Source of the DNA: HGM12713 sp045593725
GTDB taxonomy: Bacteria > Bacillota > Clostridia > Oscillospirales > CAG-272
Direction of reading: 5' to 3'
Assembly: GCA_045593725.1 (NCBI GenBank)
Contig: JAZNXE010000026.1
Coordinates: 51,877 to 115,876, forward strand
Length of the DNA stretch: 64,000 bases
Made by a program: the position numbers and the translations under genes. The notes under the pieces are model-generated. The model worked only from the letters and a program-made list of their open reading frames with translations. It searched no databases and was not told the DNA's origin. Of the stretch, positions 16,471 through 26,200 are shown one piece after another. Numbering within the stretch: position 1 is the stretch's first letter; every line of letters starts with the position of its first letter.

Positions 16471-16661
16471 AAATAACGTTTATGGGCCTTGCTCCTCCCG
16501 CCTTTTTATACTTTTTTTGAACGGGAACACCAAGGCGCTCCCCTACCGCACGAAAGAAGAAAATGCGAACATAGCTTTTCGCACCATTTGTCCATACGAG
16601 GTAATATATACCCGAGAACATCGCTTAACCTAAGGCTTTCTCTGCGTGAAAGCCTAAATAC

Positions 16662-16698
16662 AACCCCGAGGCACTTCATTGAGCGCCTCGGGGTTTCG
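16662..16698. terminator. Terminator between the repeat region and galT
   Basis: AACCCCGAGGC and GCCTCGGGGTTTCGTTTA form a stem with a T-rich flank on the plus strand. A second small hairpin (AGGCTTTC and GAAAGCCT) is at 16632-16654. It lies just past the galT stop and likely also ends galT transcription, though the minus-strand T-tract is weak. Confidence 0.65.
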
Positions 16699-16707
16699 TT
16701 TATTTAA

Positions 16708-18207
16708 TTATCTTATAGTAGCAATAAATCTAAGGAAGGCTTCGTGTCCCTCGGGAGTGCACTTATATACTCCCGCATCCTCAAGAACTCTCTCGAAAGT
16801 GCGTCCTATTTCCTTCTTGATTATCTGCTCGGTATTCTCTGCGGTAAACTCATAGCTATCCTTAAATCCGTCAAACCACTCCTTGTGCTTTGCGATATTC
16901 TCATCATCGGCGAAATCCTTGCCCTCGGCAATAGCCTTGCACATAAGGGCTATCTCGTCACGGAGTCTTGCGGGAAGCACAGCCAGCCCCATAACCTCTA
17001 TAAGACCGATATTCTCCTTCTTTATATTGTGAAGGTCGGCGTGAGGATGGTAAACTCCCAAGGGATGCTCCTCGGTGGTGATATTGTTACGAAGTACGAG
17101 GTCAAGCTCAAGCTTTCCGTCACGTGTACGCGCTATGGGCGTTATAGTATTATGAGGCTCTCCGTCGGTATTGGCAAATACAAAGGCATTCTCGTCGGTG
17201 TATGCTCTCCAAGCCTTAAGTATCTTATCTGCAAGCTCTACAAGGCTTTCCTTGTTTGCGCTGCGGAGTCTGATAACCGACATAGGCCAGTTTACAATAC
17301 CCGCCTCAACGTCCTCAAAGCACTCAAATTTTATCTCTGTATCAATAGGCGCTTTAGCCATAGCAAAGGTATAGTGTCCGCCCTGAGTATGGTCGTGGGA
17401 CAAAATAGAGCCGCCTACGATAGGAAGGTCTGCATTGGAGCCGAGGAAATAGTGAGGATACTGCTCCACGAAATCAAGCAATCTCTCAAAGGTTCCCCGC
17501 TCTATCTTCATAGGGGTATGCTCCTTGGAAAGCACGATACAATGCTCGTTATAGTAAACGTAGGGAGAATACTGCATATACCACTGCTTACCAGAAAGAG
17601 TGGTAGGAATAAGACGCAGCGTCTGGCGCGCGGGTCTGCCAACGTTACCCTCAAAGCCCTCGTTCTCGGGACAAAGGAGGCACTTAGGATATCCGCTCTG
17701 AGGCAAAAGCTTGGCAGCCGCGATAGCCTTGGGGTCCTTTTCGGGCTTAGAAAGATTTACGGTTATATCAAGCTCACCGTATTTGCCCTCGTATGTCCAC
17801 TTCAAATCCTTTGCCACGCGGTATGTACGGATATAGTCGCTGTTACGGCAAAGAGCGTAGAAATAGTCGGTAGCCTTTACGGGGGACTCGGCGTACAGCT
17901 CCTTAAATTTTCTGATTACCTCGCTGGGACGGGGAGTGAGAATACCCATCAGCTTTGTATCGAACAGGTCGCGGTAAACCACGCTGTTATTTTCAAGCAA
18001 GCCGTTCTGGGCGGCATAGTCGCATAGAGATGCCAGTATCTCCTCAAGGGGCGTGTGCTCAACCTCGTTGGGTTCAACATATTCCCCAACCTTAAGCGCC
18101 GACATCAGCGAGTTGGTCATATAAAGTCTGTCCTCTTGGGTTATAAGCTCCTTATCTATGGCATAATCCACGAGCTGTTTAATCTTAGCAGAAATATTAA
18201 CTGACAT
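16708..18207 (-). CDS. galT: UDP-glucose-hexose-1-phosphate uridylyltransferase (Firmicutes type)
   Basis: Galactose-1-phosphate uridylyltransferase of the Leloir pathway, of the long Firmicutes type (499 residues, GalT class II). This type differs from E. coli GalT. Family features include SVVYRDLFDTKLMG, GYPKCLLCPENEGF, PYVYYNEHCIVLSKEHTPM and the region GGSILSHDHTQGGHY, which supplies histidines for uridylyl transfer. galK and galE are not in this window. It is a single gene with a perfect promoter. Confidence 0.94.
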   Translation of the reverse strand: MSVNISAKIKQLVDYAIDKELITQEDRLYMTNSLMSALKVGEYVEPNEVEHTPLEEILASLCDYAAQNGLLENNSVVYRDLFDTKLMGILTPRPSEVIRKFKELYAESPVKATDYFYALCRNSDYIRTYRVAKDLKWTYEGKYGELDITVNLSKPEKDPKAIAAAKLLPQSGYPKCLLCPENEGFEGNVGRPARQTLRLIPTTLSGKQWYMQYSPYVYYNEHCIVLSKEHTPMKIERGTFERLLDFVEQYPHYFLGSNADLPIVGGSILSHDHTQGGHYTFAMAKAPIDTEIKFECFEDVEAGIVNWPMSVIRLRSANKESLVELADKILKAWRAYTDENAFVFANTDGEPHNTITPIARTRDGKLELDLVLRNNITTEEHPLGVYHPHADLHNIKKENIGLIEVMGLAVLPARLRDEIALMCKAIAEGKDFADDENIAKHKEWFDGFKDSYEFTAENTEQIIKKEIGRTFERVLEDAGVYKCTPEGHEAFLRFIATIR

Positions 18208-18237
18208 TTCTTAATCTCCTTATACCTTTTTCACCTT

Positions 18238-18266
18238 ATTATACCACTTATTCTTTATGCTGTCAA
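18238..18266 (-). promoter_or_regulatory. Promoter of galT
   Basis: On the minus strand TTGACA (18261-18266), 17 bases and TATAAT (18238-18243), about 30 bases upstream of the start codon. Confidence 0.9.
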
Positions 18267-18314
18267 AGGAAATATAAAATTTCTTTTAAATTTATACCCA
18301 AATGTGTTTTTTGA

Positions 18315-18343
18315 TTGACATTTTGCCTTTTAAATGATAAAAT
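18315..18343 (+). promoter_or_regulatory. Promoter of the DUF1934 gene
   Basis: TTGACA (18315-18320), 17 bases and TAAAAT (18338-18343). It forms a divergent promoter region with galT. Confidence 0.85.
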
Positions 18344-18374
18344 ATATAGGCGCACTATTTATTGGAGGATAGAA

Positions 18375-18863
18375 ATGTCACTTGCCAAGGAAACAAGAAT
18401 AAAAATACTTTCCGAGCTGTACGAGGTCGAGGCTTCCCTCTTCACCGATACTGACGACGCCCCTGAGCTTTTCGAGGACGGCAGCGTGACCGTTGAGCCG
18501 GAAATATTAGAAATAAATTCAGTGGGAAATATTCAGGACGATGGAGAGCGAATCACTATAAGCTATGAGGAAAGCGAGGCAACGGGAATGCAAGGCTCTC
18601 TTACCTCTCTCAGCTTCCTCAAAAAAGAACCGTCGGTAGTTACTATGATTAGAAGCGGCGTTGTTTCCGCCACCCTTGTATTCGAGGAAGGAAAACGGCA
18701 TCACTGTATATACAAAACTCCCTTTATGCCCTTCGAGGTGTGCGTTCACACCACCAAGGTGGTAAACGCTCTACTCGTAGGAAACACCTTAGAGCTTGAT
18801 TACATAGTGGAAATACGCGGCGCTAAGGCAGAGCGGACGAAATTCAAAATGCAGCTACTGTAA
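18375..18863 (+). CDS. DUF1934 (YwiB-like) domain protein
   Basis: A 162-residue cytoplasmic protein of the DUF1934/YwiB family, a small beta-barrel (lipocalin-like) fold. The pattern ITISYEESEATGMQGSLTSL and the conserved tail LELDYIVEIRGAKAERTKF are characteristic. Function is not established. The start at 18375 is preceded by GGAGGAT at optimal spacing. An open frame 20 codons longer runs through the promoter and is rejected. Confidence 0.85.
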   Translation: MSLAKETRIKILSELYEVEASLFTDTDDAPELFEDGSVTVEPEILEINSVGNIQDDGERITISYEESEATGMQGSLTSLSFLKKEPSVVTMIRSGVVSATLVFEEGKRHHCIYKTPFMPFEVCVHTTKVVNALLVGNTLELDYIVEIRGAKAERTKFKMQLL

Positions 18864-18899
18864 AAAGCAGTCATTTTATCTAAAATGACTGCTTTTCTT
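18863..18899 (+). terminator. Terminator of the DUF1934 gene
   Basis: AAAAGCAGTCATTTTA, a 2-base loop and TAAAATGACTGCTTTT form a perfect 16 bp stem immediately after the stop codon. Confidence 0.92.
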
Positions 18900-18973
18900 C
18901 ATATTTGTACATAAGCGACAAAAACAAAGAAAAACTTTGGTAAATTTTACCATTGGTAATTTTTGTAAATTCC

Positions 18974-19002
18974 TTGCATTTTGGTTGGAAATATGGTAAA
19001 AT
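18974..19002 (+). promoter_or_regulatory. Promoter of spo0A
   Basis: TTGCAT (18974-18979), a 17-base spacer and TAAAAT (18997-19002). I do not see a clear 0A box or SigH site. Confidence 0.7.
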
Positions 19003-19034
19003 ATGGATGTTGAGAAAAAATATGGAGGATAACA

Positions 19035-19814
19035 ATGAGAAAAGCAATTAAAATATTGATAGCAGACGAAAACGCATCCGACCGTCAGGCACTGTGTGCG
19101 GAGCTTCGCAAGGCGGGATTTACAAATCTTCTTGAAGCAGGAAACGGAGAGGAGGCTCTTATACAAATAGGCAAAAACCATCCCGACGTAGCCATAATAG
19201 ACGTGTGGCTGTCAAAGCTGGACGGAATAGGAGTACTCAATAACTGTCAAAATATCAAATTTGCCCCCGATAAGCCTCCCGCATTTATAGTAGTATCTAT
19301 GGTATCCAAGCAAAGCATATTTGTTGAGGCTACAAATTCAGGAGCAGACCTCTGCCTACTTAAGCCTTACAACGTAGAAAGCCTTTGTAGGCATATCAAT
19401 TCCCTTGCCAAGACACGGGACGGAGAAACAGTAGCCGCACCTGAGGACGAAAGCGTTCCCGATATGGAATCACAGGTAACAAAGATAATCCACCAGATAG
19501 GTGTTCCCGCGCACATAAAGGGATATCAGTATCTACGTACAGCCATTCTCCTTACTATAAAGGACAGCGATATTATAAACAGCGTTACCAAAATTCTCTA
19601 CCCCAGCGTGGCAAAGCAGTATCAGACCACAACCAGCCGAGTTGAGCGCGCCATCCGTCACGCCATCGAGGTAGCATGGGATAGAGGCGACGTGGATACC
19701 CTCAATTCCTATTTTGGTTATACCATTCAAAACAACAGAGGTAAGCCCACAAATAGTGAGTTTATTGCAATGATAGCTGATAATTTGAGGCTGAAATATA
19801 AGATGTATAAATAA
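19035..19814 (+). CDS. spo0A: Sporulation master response regulator Spo0A
   Basis: Transcription factor that starts endospore formation when phosphorylated. The receiver domain (about 1-125) has the phosphoacceptor aspartate in VAIIDVWLSKLDGIG, a serine (VVSMVS) at the usual Thr/Ser switch position and the lysine in LKPYN. The C-terminal Spo0A DNA-binding domain (about 150-259) is diagnostic, with IHQIGVPAHIKGYQYLR, SRVERAIRHAIEVAW and GKPTNSEFIAMIAD. Spo0A is restricted to endospore-forming lineages of Firmicutes, which places the organism there. In many clostridia spo0A follows spoIVB. Here it is single, with a DUF1934 gene before it and a carboxypeptidase convergent after it. Confidence 0.97.
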   Translation: MRKAIKILIADENASDRQALCAELRKAGFTNLLEAGNGEEALIQIGKNHPDVAIIDVWLSKLDGIGVLNNCQNIKFAPDKPPAFIVVSMVSKQSIFVEATNSGADLCLLKPYNVESLCRHINSLAKTRDGETVAAPEDESVPDMESQVTKIIHQIGVPAHIKGYQYLRTAILLTIKDSDIINSVTKILYPSVAKQYQTTTSRVERAIRHAIEVAWDRGDVDTLNSYFGYTIQNNRGKPTNSEFIAMIADNLRLKYKMYK

Positions 19815-19841
19815 AAGAGGGCTTCTGCCCTCTTTTATTCT
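19811..19841. terminator. Bidirectional terminator, spo0A / carboxypeptidase
   Basis: ATAAAAGAGGGC, loop TTCT, GCCCTCTTTTATT. It is placed between the two convergent stop codons. Confidence 0.88.
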
Positions 19842-20947
19842 GCGTATGTATTATAAATATATTTAACCTCTTGGGTAGAGATGGACTCTGACAGTCCACT
19901 TCCCTTGGGCTTACCGACTATAACGTTTACGTATCCCTTCCCCGTGGTTTTTGACACAGCATAGGAAACAAGGCAAACTCCCGCCTCATCGGTATATCCT
20001 GTCTTAGCAGCTCTCACAGTAACCGTATTCAACTCTACCTCGCCGTTAAACCGAACAGAGTACCACTCACAATGCGCCCAGTAGCTTACAGGCTGTCCGC
20101 TGCTGTTCACAGATAGGTCGTTGCTGTTTCCCACGTAGGCAGGTATCTTTCTGGTATCGGTAGAGAGCAATATTCTCTTAGCCAACTGGTTCTCAAGCGC
20201 GTAAGACATCATTGCCGCCATTTCTCGGCAGGTGGTAACGTGCTCCGTGTGGTGGAGTCCTGTACAGTTCTTGAAATTAGTTTGATTAAGACCAAGCTCT
20301 TCCGCCTTATCGTTCATCATCTCTACGAACCTTGCTTCGCTTCCCGCAATTTCCTTAGCTATCATAAGGCAGGCAATTGTATCCGATTTGTAGGATATCA
20401 TATACAGAAGGTCTTCTATTGTAAATCCGTCGCCAAGGGATGACGCCACCAAAAGCCCCGAACCTCCGTTCTGGTCCTTATAATCGATATCTTCCTGAGT
20501 TACCACAAGCTTTTTGTTAAGACTTGTAACGTTCTCACAGGCTACAAGCAGAGTCATTACCTTTGTCATTGAGGCGGGGTATATGGTCTGGTCCGCTTCC
20601 TTCTCCGCTATGGAGGTATAGCCGCCAAGCTCCACCAGAATGGCATTATTAGACCTGATGCTATCACCTATCTGCGCCGCGTTCCCCGAGCTGGTGCTTA
20701 AATAGCTGCTTCTACTCGGAATAGTAGGATATAACGCCAACTTGTTGGTATTAGTCACAGGGTCTTTACCCGTACCTTGGGGTATATCCTCCATATCGTC
20801 ATCCTCAATAGCAAGAATAACGAATAGAGAAGCGGTGAGGGCTACCAGCAGTATTATAGTTGTAAAAAGTATTATAAAATACCCTTTTCCTGGCCATCTC
20901 TGCCTTTTTTGTTTTTTTAGTTCCATATATTGTTTAGGCGTAAACAT
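19835..20947 (-). CDS. D-alanyl-D-alanine carboxypeptidase-like protein (peptidase S11)
   Basis: A 370-residue penicillin-binding-fold protein that trims the peptidoglycan stem peptide. An N-terminal cytoplasmic basic stretch is followed by a transmembrane segment (about 24-46), so it is anchored by its N-terminus and exposed outside. The nucleophile SxxK is in YPASMTKVMT and the KTG motif is in AAKTGYTDEAG. The second active-site motif, SxN in this family, aligns with ISYKSDTIA and reads YKS, so it may be altered. The N-terminal anchor is also less usual than the C-terminal amphipathic helix of DacA. Its location next to spo0A could hint at a role in sporulation (DacF-like), but that is inference. 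Confidence 0.85.
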   Translation of the reverse strand: MFTPKQYMELKKQKRQRWPGKGYFIILFTTIILLVALTASLFVILAIEDDDMEDIPQGTGKDPVTNTNKLALYPTIPSRSSYLSTSSGNAAQIGDSIRSNNAILVELGGYTSIAEKEADQTIYPASMTKVMTLLVACENVTSLNKKLVVTQEDIDYKDQNGGSGLLVASSLGDGFTIEDLLYMISYKSDTIACLMIAKEIAGSEARFVEMMNDKAEELGLNQTNFKNCTGLHHTEHVTTCREMAAMMSYALENQLAKRILLSTDTRKIPAYVGNSNDLSVNSSGQPVSYWAHCEWYSVRFNGEVELNTVTVRAAKTGYTDEAGVCLVSYAVSKTTGKGYVNVIVGKPKGSGLSESISTQEVKYIYNTYAE

Positions 20948-20979
20948 CCATGCTCTCCTTAGTGAGAAATCTTATTTAT

Positions 20980-21008
20980 ATTTTATCATATATACAAGCT
21001 TTTTTCAA
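20980..21008 (-). promoter_or_regulatory. Promoter of the D,D-carboxypeptidase gene
   Basis: On the minus strand TTGAAA (21003-21008), 17 bases and TAAAAT (20980-20985). Confidence 0.8.
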
Positions 21009-21029
21009 GTAGATAATAATAAAAAATTT

Positions 21030-21060
21030 GAGGTTGCCGCACAAGCAGCAACCTCTTTTT
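21030..21060 (-). terminator. Terminator of the seven-gene ABC/DUF5696 operon
   Basis: GAGGTTGC and GCAACCTC flank a short loop. On the minus strand the stem is followed by AAATTTTTTTATT. It lies 8 bases past the last permease stop codon. Confidence 0.85.
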
Positions 21061-21067
21061 AAGTAAA

Positions 21068-22207
21068 TTAATCCGCGGTAAGACCCGATCTTTCGATACC
21101 CTGTACAAGGTATTTCTGACAGAACAGATACATAACCACCAAGGGAGCAATAACCATAAGTCCCGCGGTGTTTCTCACAACACCATTATATGCTTCCTGT
21201 CCCTTAAAGTTCTTATCTATCAAGGTCTTAGGTACATCCTTCTCTATGAAGTTTATCAGCAGGTAAGGAGCCTCAAACTCATCAAAGAAAAACATCGTTC
21301 TTCCTGTATAGAAGTCATCGGTCCAGCACCAAGAAAAGGCAAACAGGAATACCGTTATCATCATAGGTACGGATATAGGAAGAATTATGGTAAAGAATGT
21401 ACGGAATACACCCGAACCATCTATATAAGCCGACTCCTCAAGCTCATCGGGAACGCCCATAAAGAACTGACGAAGTAGGAATATATACAGACCGTTCTTA
21501 AAGGCAAGACCTGTCAACGAAAGCAAGATAAAAGGCCACATGGTATTAATGGTATTTATACCGTTGGAGGTAAACATCTTCCAGCTATCAGGAAATACGT
21601 TTATACTTGACAGTATTTCATTGTTAAATTCAAAGCCGAGTATATTTATTCCGCCGCCCTCTAAGAAGCTGAATATCCCGAAGATATCAAAGCCATTAAA
21701 TCTTGAAAACATCGCCAGCTGTATTGTTCGGTGAGGTATTACCATAGTTAATATAACCAGTCCAAACAACAGCTTGTTGCCCTTAAACCTGAATTTTGCA
21801 AATCCGTAAGCTACCAAGCTACATATAAACATCTGTATTAACGCCGTAGTCAATGAAAGACCTAAGGTATTCATAAATGCTTCTATGTATTCCTGCTTAA
21901 GCCACAGCTCTCTATATATTTCAACAGTGAAGTTCTTCGGAATAAGCTTTACCGAGGAGTCTGCAAGGTCATACTTTTCCATGAATGAAGCTGCTATCTT
22001 TGAGATAAAGGGGAAAAGCACGATATACGCAACACCAACCAGCAGCACGTAACGAACTATCCACCAAACGAACTTTTTAAGGAAAAACATCGACAAGAAT
22101 TTAGCCTTCAGACGTTCTTTAAGAGGTGTTCTTTCAAAATCAACCTTTATTTTTCTCTTACTTTCTTTGCGAATCTTAGGTTGTTCCATAGTCTTTTCAG
22201 AATTCAT
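21068..22207 (-). CDS. Carbohydrate ABC transporter permease, MalG-type
   Basis: Inner-membrane permease of a CUT1-type sugar importer, 379 residues. A long basic cytoplasmic N-terminus (about 45 residues) precedes six predicted helices. The EAA loop that contacts the ATPase reads ESAYIDGSGVFRTFFTIILP. An unusual insertion of about 40 residues (about 180-220, FSFLEGGGINILGFEFN region) enlarges an external loop. It is the last gene of the operon, 15 bases after its partner permease. The substrate is unknown. Confidence 0.92.
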   Translation of the reverse strand: MNSEKTMEQPKIRKESKRKIKVDFERTPLKERLKAKFLSMFFLKKFVWWIVRYVLLVGVAYIVLFPFISKIAASFMEKYDLADSSVKLIPKNFTVEIYRELWLKQEYIEAFMNTLGLSLTTALIQMFICSLVAYGFAKFRFKGNKLLFGLVILTMVIPHRTIQLAMFSRFNGFDIFGIFSFLEGGGINILGFEFNNEILSSINVFPDSWKMFTSNGINTINTMWPFILLSLTGLAFKNGLYIFLLRQFFMGVPDELEESAYIDGSGVFRTFFTIILPISVPMMITVFLFAFSWCWTDDFYTGRTMFFFDEFEAPYLLINFIEKDVPKTLIDKNFKGQEAYNGVVRNTAGLMVIAPLVVMYLFCQKYLVQGIERSGLTAD

Positions 22208-22222
22208 AACTATACACCTCCT

Positions 22223-23218
22223 TTAATTCTTTCTCTGGTAGAAGACATATGCCGAGAATATGGCAGCTACCAAGCCGAGTATGCCAATTACCACAAGGAA
22301 GTATATCCACGACATTGCCGTAGCAATAGCAATAGAATTCGTTGAACTTCCCGCAAGGTCTCCGGATTTTATTCCTGTGATATACCGCATCACCGAACTG
22401 TTCGTGGTAAATGCGTCAATTACCGTATAAACAGCGTTAACAAGTATCATCGGGCTTATCATAGGGAATGTTATTTTCCAGAAGGTCTCCCAAGAGGTCG
22501 CACCGTCTATCTGAACCGACTCGTATATCGCGGGGGATATTGACTGCAATCCCGCAAGGAATATCAGCATCTGCACTCCCGATCTGTTTACGATATCATA
22601 AATACGGTTAATAATATCCGCTACGTATGTAAGCATTCCTTCGCCTATTGCCATTCCCGAGAAAAGCTCCTGAACGTCAAGTGCCGAAACTATCTGGGTA
22701 GCCGCATCCTGTCCCGAGCCGTCATCAATACCTGCGGAGGAGTTCATATAGGTATCTATACTCTGATTTCCCATGGTATTCATAATACCCGTGGAAAGTA
22801 TAACGGGAACAAAGAATATCGCTCTGAACACTGCTCTTCCCCCCATCTTCTGGTTAAGCAATACTGCCATAAACAGAGAGAACAACAATATCATCGGGAT
22901 ATCAAGTATCATGTCAGTAACACCGGTTATAAGTATCTCAAGAAAGTCAACTCCTTCCTTGGATGTGGCAGTAAACGCCTGAGCGTAAGACTTCCAACCT
23001 ACAAACTCCTTGATTATCTCTCCCGTCTTGGGATCCTTGTTACTAAATATCATACTGCTGGAAATGGAATCGTAGATCATAGGTATGTATATGAGTATAA
23101 ATCCTATGACGAAAGGCAGTATAAATATCCAACCTGCGCGAGCCTTTCTCTTGTCAAGAGAGGCATTCTTTTTTCTTTTTGCGGGTTTGACTTTTTTCAA
23201 TTCAATCTCGTTAGTCAT
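22223..23218 (-). CDS. Carbohydrate ABC transporter permease, MalF/LplB-type
   Basis: The partner permease of the gene after it, 331 residues, sugar type. The basic N-terminus KKVKPAKRKKNASLDKRKAR and GWIFILPFVIGF start the first helix. The EAA loop is ESVQIDGATSWETFWKITFP. A loop of about 50 residues (INTYMNSS.. to ..LFSGMAIGEG region) is inserted between helices, as in some YIP1-linked permeases. It lies 17 bases after the DUF5696 gene, which suggests cotranslation. Confidence 0.92.
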   Translation of the reverse strand: MTNEIELKKVKPAKRKKNASLDKRKARAGWIFILPFVIGFILIYIPMIYDSISSSMIFSNKDPKTGEIIKEFVGWKSYAQAFTATSKEGVDFLEILITGVTDMILDIPMILLFSLFMAVLLNQKMGGRAVFRAIFFVPVILSTGIMNTMGNQSIDTYMNSSAGIDDGSGQDAATQIVSALDVQELFSGMAIGEGMLTYVADIINRIYDIVNRSGVQMLIFLAGLQSISPAIYESVQIDGATSWETFWKITFPMISPMILVNAVYTVIDAFTTNSSVMRYITGIKSGDLAGSSTNSIAIATAMSWIYFLVVIGILGLVAAIFSAYVFYQRKN

Positions 23219-23235
23219 TTTCTACCTCTCCTTTC

Positions 23236-26200
23236 TTAGTCTAGGATAACATATCCGTATGCGCCTACGGTATAATATACGTCATTAACAGATACCTTAA
23301 CAGCGTAATTGTTGAAATTAAGGATAAATGCTGTGCCGTTGGAATAACGCTCATATACTATGGAATTAGCGGGTACTGCGTACTTATTAAAGCCTTCCTT
23401 GGATGCTTCTGTACCGTCATCCTCGTTATTTTCTCCACCACCTATTTCTTCAGCGTATTTATTTTCTATCTCAACTACGGTAGCATCTTCCTGCTCATCC
23501 GCCATATTGTCAGCAAAGTCCGTAAGCTTATCATACTCTGACTTGGTGCTATCAAGTATATTCTTGAGTCCTGCTACTATGTCAGGCGTGTAAGCATCGT
23601 TCTCTGCGTCGTAAAGCTTATCAAAGTTATCATTAGCAAACTCATATTTTTCGATATAGCCGGCTGCGATTTCCTTTGCAAGCGCTACGGTATCCTTATA
23701 CTCATAGTACTTAGTAAGCATATCCTCAAGTGCCTCGCCATACTTCACCTTTGCATCATCACGTGCCGTTTGTGCCGCCTGCAGCTGCTCCGGGGTTTTA
23801 TCGGTAGTAGCTTCAAGGTCCTTAAGAGCCTTATCCGCTTCATCGAGAGCTGTCTCAGCCGCATTCAAAGCCGCATAAGAGTCGGTAAGCTCGGTGAGCT
23901 TCTCGGTCTTGGTGTCATATACCTTCTGCGCAGTCTGGAACTCGGGAGCTACGTACTTTTCCCAATCAAGCAAATTCTTTCTTATTGCCTGAAGCGTTGC
24001 CCTAAGCTCTTCCTTATCCTCAGCGGCATCCTGAATATCCTTGTAGATGGAGTTGAAGAGTTCATTGAAGGAATCTCCCTCTATTTCATCCGCGTTAGGT
24101 ATTCTAAGACCGTCTATAAACTGGTGAACGTCAATAGTGCTGGTCTGCACGTCCTTAAGCGCTTTGTTTATCTCGGAATAATTAGCTATAAGGTCATCAA
24201 GCCAGATATCATAGCGTACAGAGTAATAAACGCTGGTATCCTCGTTTTCCTTGAGCAACGAAGTGTTGCGGTAAGAAAGAATGAACTTAAGCGCAGATCC
24301 ATTTTCTATGGCTCTGAGAAGCGCGTAGTCTGTATTTCCTTCCATATTAATGGGAGTTGCCGCTGTCTGTACGTATCCGTGAAGTACAATTCCAAGGAAA
24401 GGAACAGTAGCCGCAGAGCTCGCATGACGGCTGGAGTCGGTAGCTATATCAGTGATATAGTCAACGTATTTCCATGAGTAAGCGTTTCCTCCCGAGGTCA
24501 TTACCTTATTGTAATGCTCGTCAAAATACTTGAAGGAATCTATAACAAATCCCTTGGAGTCCTCGCGATGGTAAGGCTCATCCTCATCAAAGTCGGAATT
24601 AAGATAAGATGCCATTGTGGAAACTGAAATTCCTATGGGATCGTACTCGCTATAATTCTTAGTCAGCTTTTCATAGAAGCGGCTAAAGTAAGCAGGGGAT
24701 ATAGCAAGCTCAAAATAGTTGATGTATGCCTGTCTTGAAGCACTGTATTCTCTCTTACTGGTATAGCGGTCGTCTATGGTCCTCGCCGCGTGGGATATAA
24801 GAGAAAGTCCGTCGAACATCTTGTTATCAGAGGCGAAAGCAAAATCGAAGTCAGGGTAGAGTCCAAATCCATTATCCTTAGCGTACTTCAACAGCTCCTC
24901 GAACTTCATCTCCTTTTCCACAGAGTTATCCCAATTTAGGTGATAAGGCACCTGGTCAGTGGTAAGTCCGCCCTTATTATACCCTGTAAGAATAAAGTTG
25001 ATGTTCTTTATGTCAGAGCCAGAAAGCTCGTCGTACATCCTCTTAATATCATCAAAGCTTGTGAGAGCCTTCATGGTATTATATGGAATAGACATAAACT
25101 TTTCTGTTGTTTCTATTGCTCCAAAGGTTTCGATGTAAAGAGGTATGTCTGCCTTTACATCGTCATCGGTAAGCTTTGAGAGAGTTCCGTTATTTATTAA
25201 ATACTCTCTGTATGCCTTTGCCATTCCAACGTAACTGGTGTCATAATAGCCATCACCCGTCTTTACGTCAGGGTCGGTAAGCATAGTATAGCGTATTCTG
25301 AAGTCTCCTGTGTATTTTCTGGGAGACGCTACAACAAATGCTCCGCTTGTAGCTACTGAGATAGCATTAGAAAGCTTGTATTCGTCGTATGGTCTAGGAG
25401 AAATAGACATACGAACGGTATTATAGTACGTAGAATGGTGCGCCGAGAGCGTCATCAGCGACTCACCCTCTTCTATAACAGCCAGATATCCTCTCGACCG
25501 CTCACTTCCATCCGCAAGTGTCTCATCCTCTACCAAGCCAAACACGGGATACCGAACCACTTGGTTGTGGGGCGCCTGTGTGTTTATCTTGGAGTAAGCG
25601 AAGTCGTGTCCATATACGGAACCGTGGAACAAAGTAGGAGAAGACAGCTTTGCCAGCTCCTCAAAATCGAACAGAGCGCCTGAACCGTCGGGGAAGAATG
25701 TGTATCCCGAGTTAGGATTTGAGCCGGATCCCATATAAGGAAGAATCTCTATATCATCCAAACGGTAAATAGATTCATCAAATCTTATACCGTTAGCGGG
25801 TACACGGACAGTAAGCCCATCCTTATCAAGGGTATATTCAAGAGATATCTTGAACAGGGGTTCGTTCATCTCTCTGGGGCTAACACCAAGCTCAAGATGC
25901 TCTGAGTCAATATCCTCAAAGGTATATTCGGGGAAATAGGTCTTTATTATATTTTCAATAGTCGCATACTCTCTCTTTGTAGCGCAAGTACACTCGTAGA
26001 ATACAATGTACTCACCGTTTTCATCCGTCATGTCAGCAAAAGGATATTGTTCAAGATAGGCTTTCTTTTTCTCTTCCTTCTTTGCTTCATCCTTATACGG
26101 TGCCAGCTCCTCGGTAAGACCTCGCTTTTCTATAAATGTAAAGAACTGCCCCTTTTCAAAACTTAACATGGACTCGTTATTCTGGACATCACCGAATTCG

